Below, piece by piece: positions 34,036 through 35,469 of a stretch of DNA of 35,469 nucleotides. Positions within the stretch are counted from its first letter, which is position 1, and every line of letters begins with the position of its first letter. This DNA comes from Planctomycetota bacterium (GTDB taxonomy: Bacteria > Planctomycetota > Planctomycetia > Pirellulales > Pirellulaceae). Position numbers and translations under genes: made by a program. The DNA is taken from assembly GCA_018970165.1 (NCBI GenBank), contig JAGWWZ010000034.1:1-35469 (forward strand), read 5' to 3'. The notes under the pieces are model-generated. The model saw only the letters and a program-made list of their open reading frames with translations, did not search any database and was not told the origin of the DNA.

Positions 34036-34294
34036 CAACCGCGGATCACCGACGGGGGTCATCCGACAAGGCAATCGCGTTGTCGGCGGGATCGTTATGC
34101 CTGAAGACGAAGAAGTGTTTATCCGCGAGTTCAATCATTGCTATGGCCAATTGCGGATGTCTGTGACACCGCTCGCCAAGCCGCCGATGAAGAAGCCGGT
34201 CACTACCGACCCCAACACATTCCAAATCCCGGCGTGGTTTCGCCATGTATGGCACTCTGCCCATCCGCGTCGAGAAACGCCTGACGAGCAATAG
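34022..34294 (+). CDS. Small protein of unknown function overlapping mfnB
   Basis: A 90-residue ORF from ATG 34022, starting 14 bp before the mfnB stop in another frame. The CTCAGGTAG stretch sits inside the start region, so translation would be coupled. The product is polar, with a Gly-rich start (SGSNRGSPTGVIRQGNR), a compact central part (VVGGIVMPEDEEVFIREFNHCYGQ) and a Pro/His-rich end (IPAWFRHVWHSAHPRRETPDE). No signal peptide, membrane helix or known domain. The codon pattern and overlap support a real gene. Its stop lies inside the first unit of a 14-bp tandem repeat, so the C-terminus may vary between strains. Function unknown. Confidence 0.6.
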   Translation: MSSGSNRGSPTGVIRQGNRVVGGIVMPEDEEVFIREFNHCYGQLRMSVTPLAKPPMKKPVTTDPNTFQIPAWFRHVWHSAHPRRETPDEQ

Positions 34295-34324
34295 TCGACG
34301 AGCAATAGTCGACGAGCAATAGTC
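34283..34324. repeat. Three perfect 14-bp tandem repeats plus a partial
   Basis: GACGAGCAATAGTC is repeated exactly at 34283-34296, 34297-34310 and 34311-34324, then GACGAGCTACAG diverges. The first unit contains the stop codon of the 90-residue ORF. The unit length is not a multiple of three. Confidence 0.9.
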
Positions 34325-34452
34325 GACGAGCTACAGGGGCTGGCAAATGGCTGGCACCTGATTAGGAGGGGCAAGTCTTGAGGCTTTGCGATCGGGTGCT
34401 CATCGAGAGGATTTGAAAGTTCAACGAACTTCCAGTCCGCTGACATCCACTG

Positions 34453-34474
34453 CGACGGACTGGGAAGTCCGTCG
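34453..34474. repeat. Hairpin of the GTACGACGGACTT family
   Basis: CGACGGACT (34453-34461), loop GGGA, AGTCCGTCG (34466-34474) form a perfect 9-bp stem, followed by TACGTT. Read on the other strand it gives GTACGACGGACTTCC, matching the left arm of the inverted repeat at 12352-12367. It lies between the convergent 90-residue ORF and the DUF4332 gene and may stop transcription from either side, although no T-run follows. Confidence 0.6.
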
Positions 34475-34560
34475 TACGTTAAGAGGCGAACGATAACAGG
34501 CAGACGGCGGCTGGTAATAAAGGAAGGTGTTGATGGCTGAGCAGATTGATATCGCTTGCA

Positions 34561-35469
34561 CTAGGCGGCGCGGACGCCGCGGCATTTCTGGGCCCAGGTA
34601 ATCCATTGGGAGACTTTGTCTGCGTCCGGAGGATTGCCACCCCGAAGATACCTTTGACCAGCCCGCGAATTCGCAACTTGCGCCACCGCCTCATACAAGG
34701 AATCCGCGTCTGAGTTAGCAACCAACTCAGCAGTTGTGTAGCCCGCGGCCACCAGCAATTGCGAGTCCAACCCTCGCAGGTTCGGAATCCGACAAACAAG
34801 CATCGCTTGCTGTTGCCATTCGGTCACGGTCTCTGGGGTCACGTGCTTGTCTTTGAGCGCTGCAGCGATCGCTGCAGCATCGGCCGCGATCAGATCACCC
34901 ACCGTCGAAACATTGACAACTCCCAATCGTTCGGCCATCCGTGTACCGATTGTCGGCGCATCGACAACAGGACTCGTCAGTTCTAAATAGAAACGTCGCT
35001 GAACTACCGGTGCGGTTACCCTCGCACCCTTTCTTCGCTTGAGCCGCCCTGCCTTTCTGACCTTCTTGCTCCGGACCACAACATGGTCCTCCTCGCGACT
35101 GGCCCCAACCTCGTGTGTCGATTGACGAACTGAAGGTGCGGCAGCAATGCTGTCGAGCCATCGTCGCAGGCGATTGCGTTCCGCCTCGGACCCCATTCGC
35201 AACAATGAGCGTCCGGAGTCGCTGCTGAGGAACCGCTCCACCCGCCGGGCTAGGTCGCGTGGATCCGCTCCTCTCAATTCCCTCGCCGAGTCGATCCCAC
35301 AGGAGACCAACACCTTGGCATCAAACGATCGCAAAAGGGGCGTACGACACATCAAATCGATGATACCACATACGCGTCGCAACGTTCCTAAATCCCAGCC
35401 AGCCGCCGCAGCAGCGCGATGAGCATCGGTCTTGAGCAAGTCGACCGCTCGATGCAATCCAATACGATG
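34561..35469 (-). CDS. DUF4332 / helix-hairpin-helix protein, 5' end outside window
   Basis: A protein of at least 303 residues; the frame is open to the right edge (HRIGLHRAVDLL is read from 35469), so the start lies beyond the window, although a TTG at 35457 could serve. Two similar helix-hairpin-helix-like halves are seen: one around LRRVCGIIDLMCRTPLLRSF and SCGIDSARELRGADPRDLAR, the second, more DUF4332-like, at VVDAPTIGTRMAERLGVVNV, STVGDLIAADAAAIAAAL and LRGLDSQLLVAAGYTTAELV. They are joined by a basic linker (RSKKVRKAGRLKRRKGAR). Such domains often bind DNA or proteins; here the role is unknown. No catalytic residue is visible. Confidence 0.78.
   Translation of the reverse strand, partial: HRIGLHRAVDLLKTDAHRAAAAAGWDLGTLRRVCGIIDLMCRTPLLRSFDAKVLVSCGIDSARELRGADPRDLARRVERFLSSDSGRSLLRMGSEAERNRLRRWLDSIAAAPSVRQSTHEVGASREEDHVVVRSKKVRKAGRLKRRKGARVTAPVVQRRFYLELTSPVVDAPTIGTRMAERLGVVNVSTVGDLIAADAAAIAAALKDKHVTPETVTEWQQQAMLVCRIPNLRGLDSQLLVAAGYTTAELVANSDADSLYEAVAQVANSRAGQRYLRGGNPPDADKVSQWITWAQKCRGVRAA

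Overview
The window looks like chromosome from a planctomycete of the Pirellulaceae type. The reasons are a planctomycete/verrucomicrobial bacterial microcompartment (BMC) locus, a giant secreted cytochrome c/dehydrogenase of the planctomycete TIGR02604/TIGR02603 kind, a Ser/Thr kinase fused to a STAND ATPase and an FGE-like domain, an MfnB homologue (methanopterin/methanofuran-type C1 cofactors in a bacterium), a DUF4332 protein, small NPFQPP-type membrane proteins, and hairpin-rich intergenic repeats. This assignment is inference; there is no rRNA or other phylogenetic marker here. I saw no tRNA, rRNA, CRISPR array, transposase or phage gene.

Positions 1-7244 hold a tightly packed plus-strand BMC operon: the 3' end of pduL, two hexameric shell genes (BMC-H), acetate kinase, a pentameric vertex gene (BMC-P), a CoA-acylating aldehyde dehydrogenase, a second BMC-P, an unassigned 240-residue protein, a third BMC-P, a class II aldolase, and a lactate/malate dehydrogenase family protein. 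The set matches the described planctomycetal organelle for L-fucose/L-rhamnose breakdown. The aldolase releases L-lactaldehyde, the aldehyde dehydrogenase makes an acyl-CoA, PduL exchanges CoA for phosphate, and acetate kinase recovers ATP. Three proteins (aldehyde dehydrogenase N-terminus, unassigned protein N-terminus, aldolase C-terminus) carry a short amphipathic helix on a flexible linker, as expected of cargo targeting. The upstream end of the operon, including any regulator, lies outside the window.

Positions 7508-12139 encode a 1543-residue secreted protein combining FG-GAP repeats, a dehydrogenase-like propeller, helical repeats, a c-type heme site and a C-terminal beta domain. A 560-bp hairpin-rich spacer follows, then an 1808-residue kinase/STAND/FGE fusion (12700-18126), then a second repeat-rich spacer. 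Next come a TPR-like protein, a membrane-anchored serine hydrolase with a HEAT-like N-terminus, and an SPFH gene paired with a ribbon-helix-helix gene behind a near-perfect palindrome that overlaps a TATAAT box. Two small membrane proteins follow a short repeat cluster.

From 23784 the content is mostly metabolic. On the minus strand are an amidohydrolase overlapping an enolase-superfamily (MLE-type) gene, and ribE. Divergent from ribE on the plus strand are eno and carB, 8 bp apart. RNase D (minus) meets carB tail to tail and diverges from mfnB (plus), whose end overlaps a 90-residue ORF of unknown function. A DUF4332 protein on the minus strand runs off the right edge. The most interesting places are the BMC operon with its unassigned EP-bearing protein, the SPFH/RHH pair with its candidate operator, the kinase-STAND-FGE fusion, and several families of intergenic hairpins and tandem repeats.
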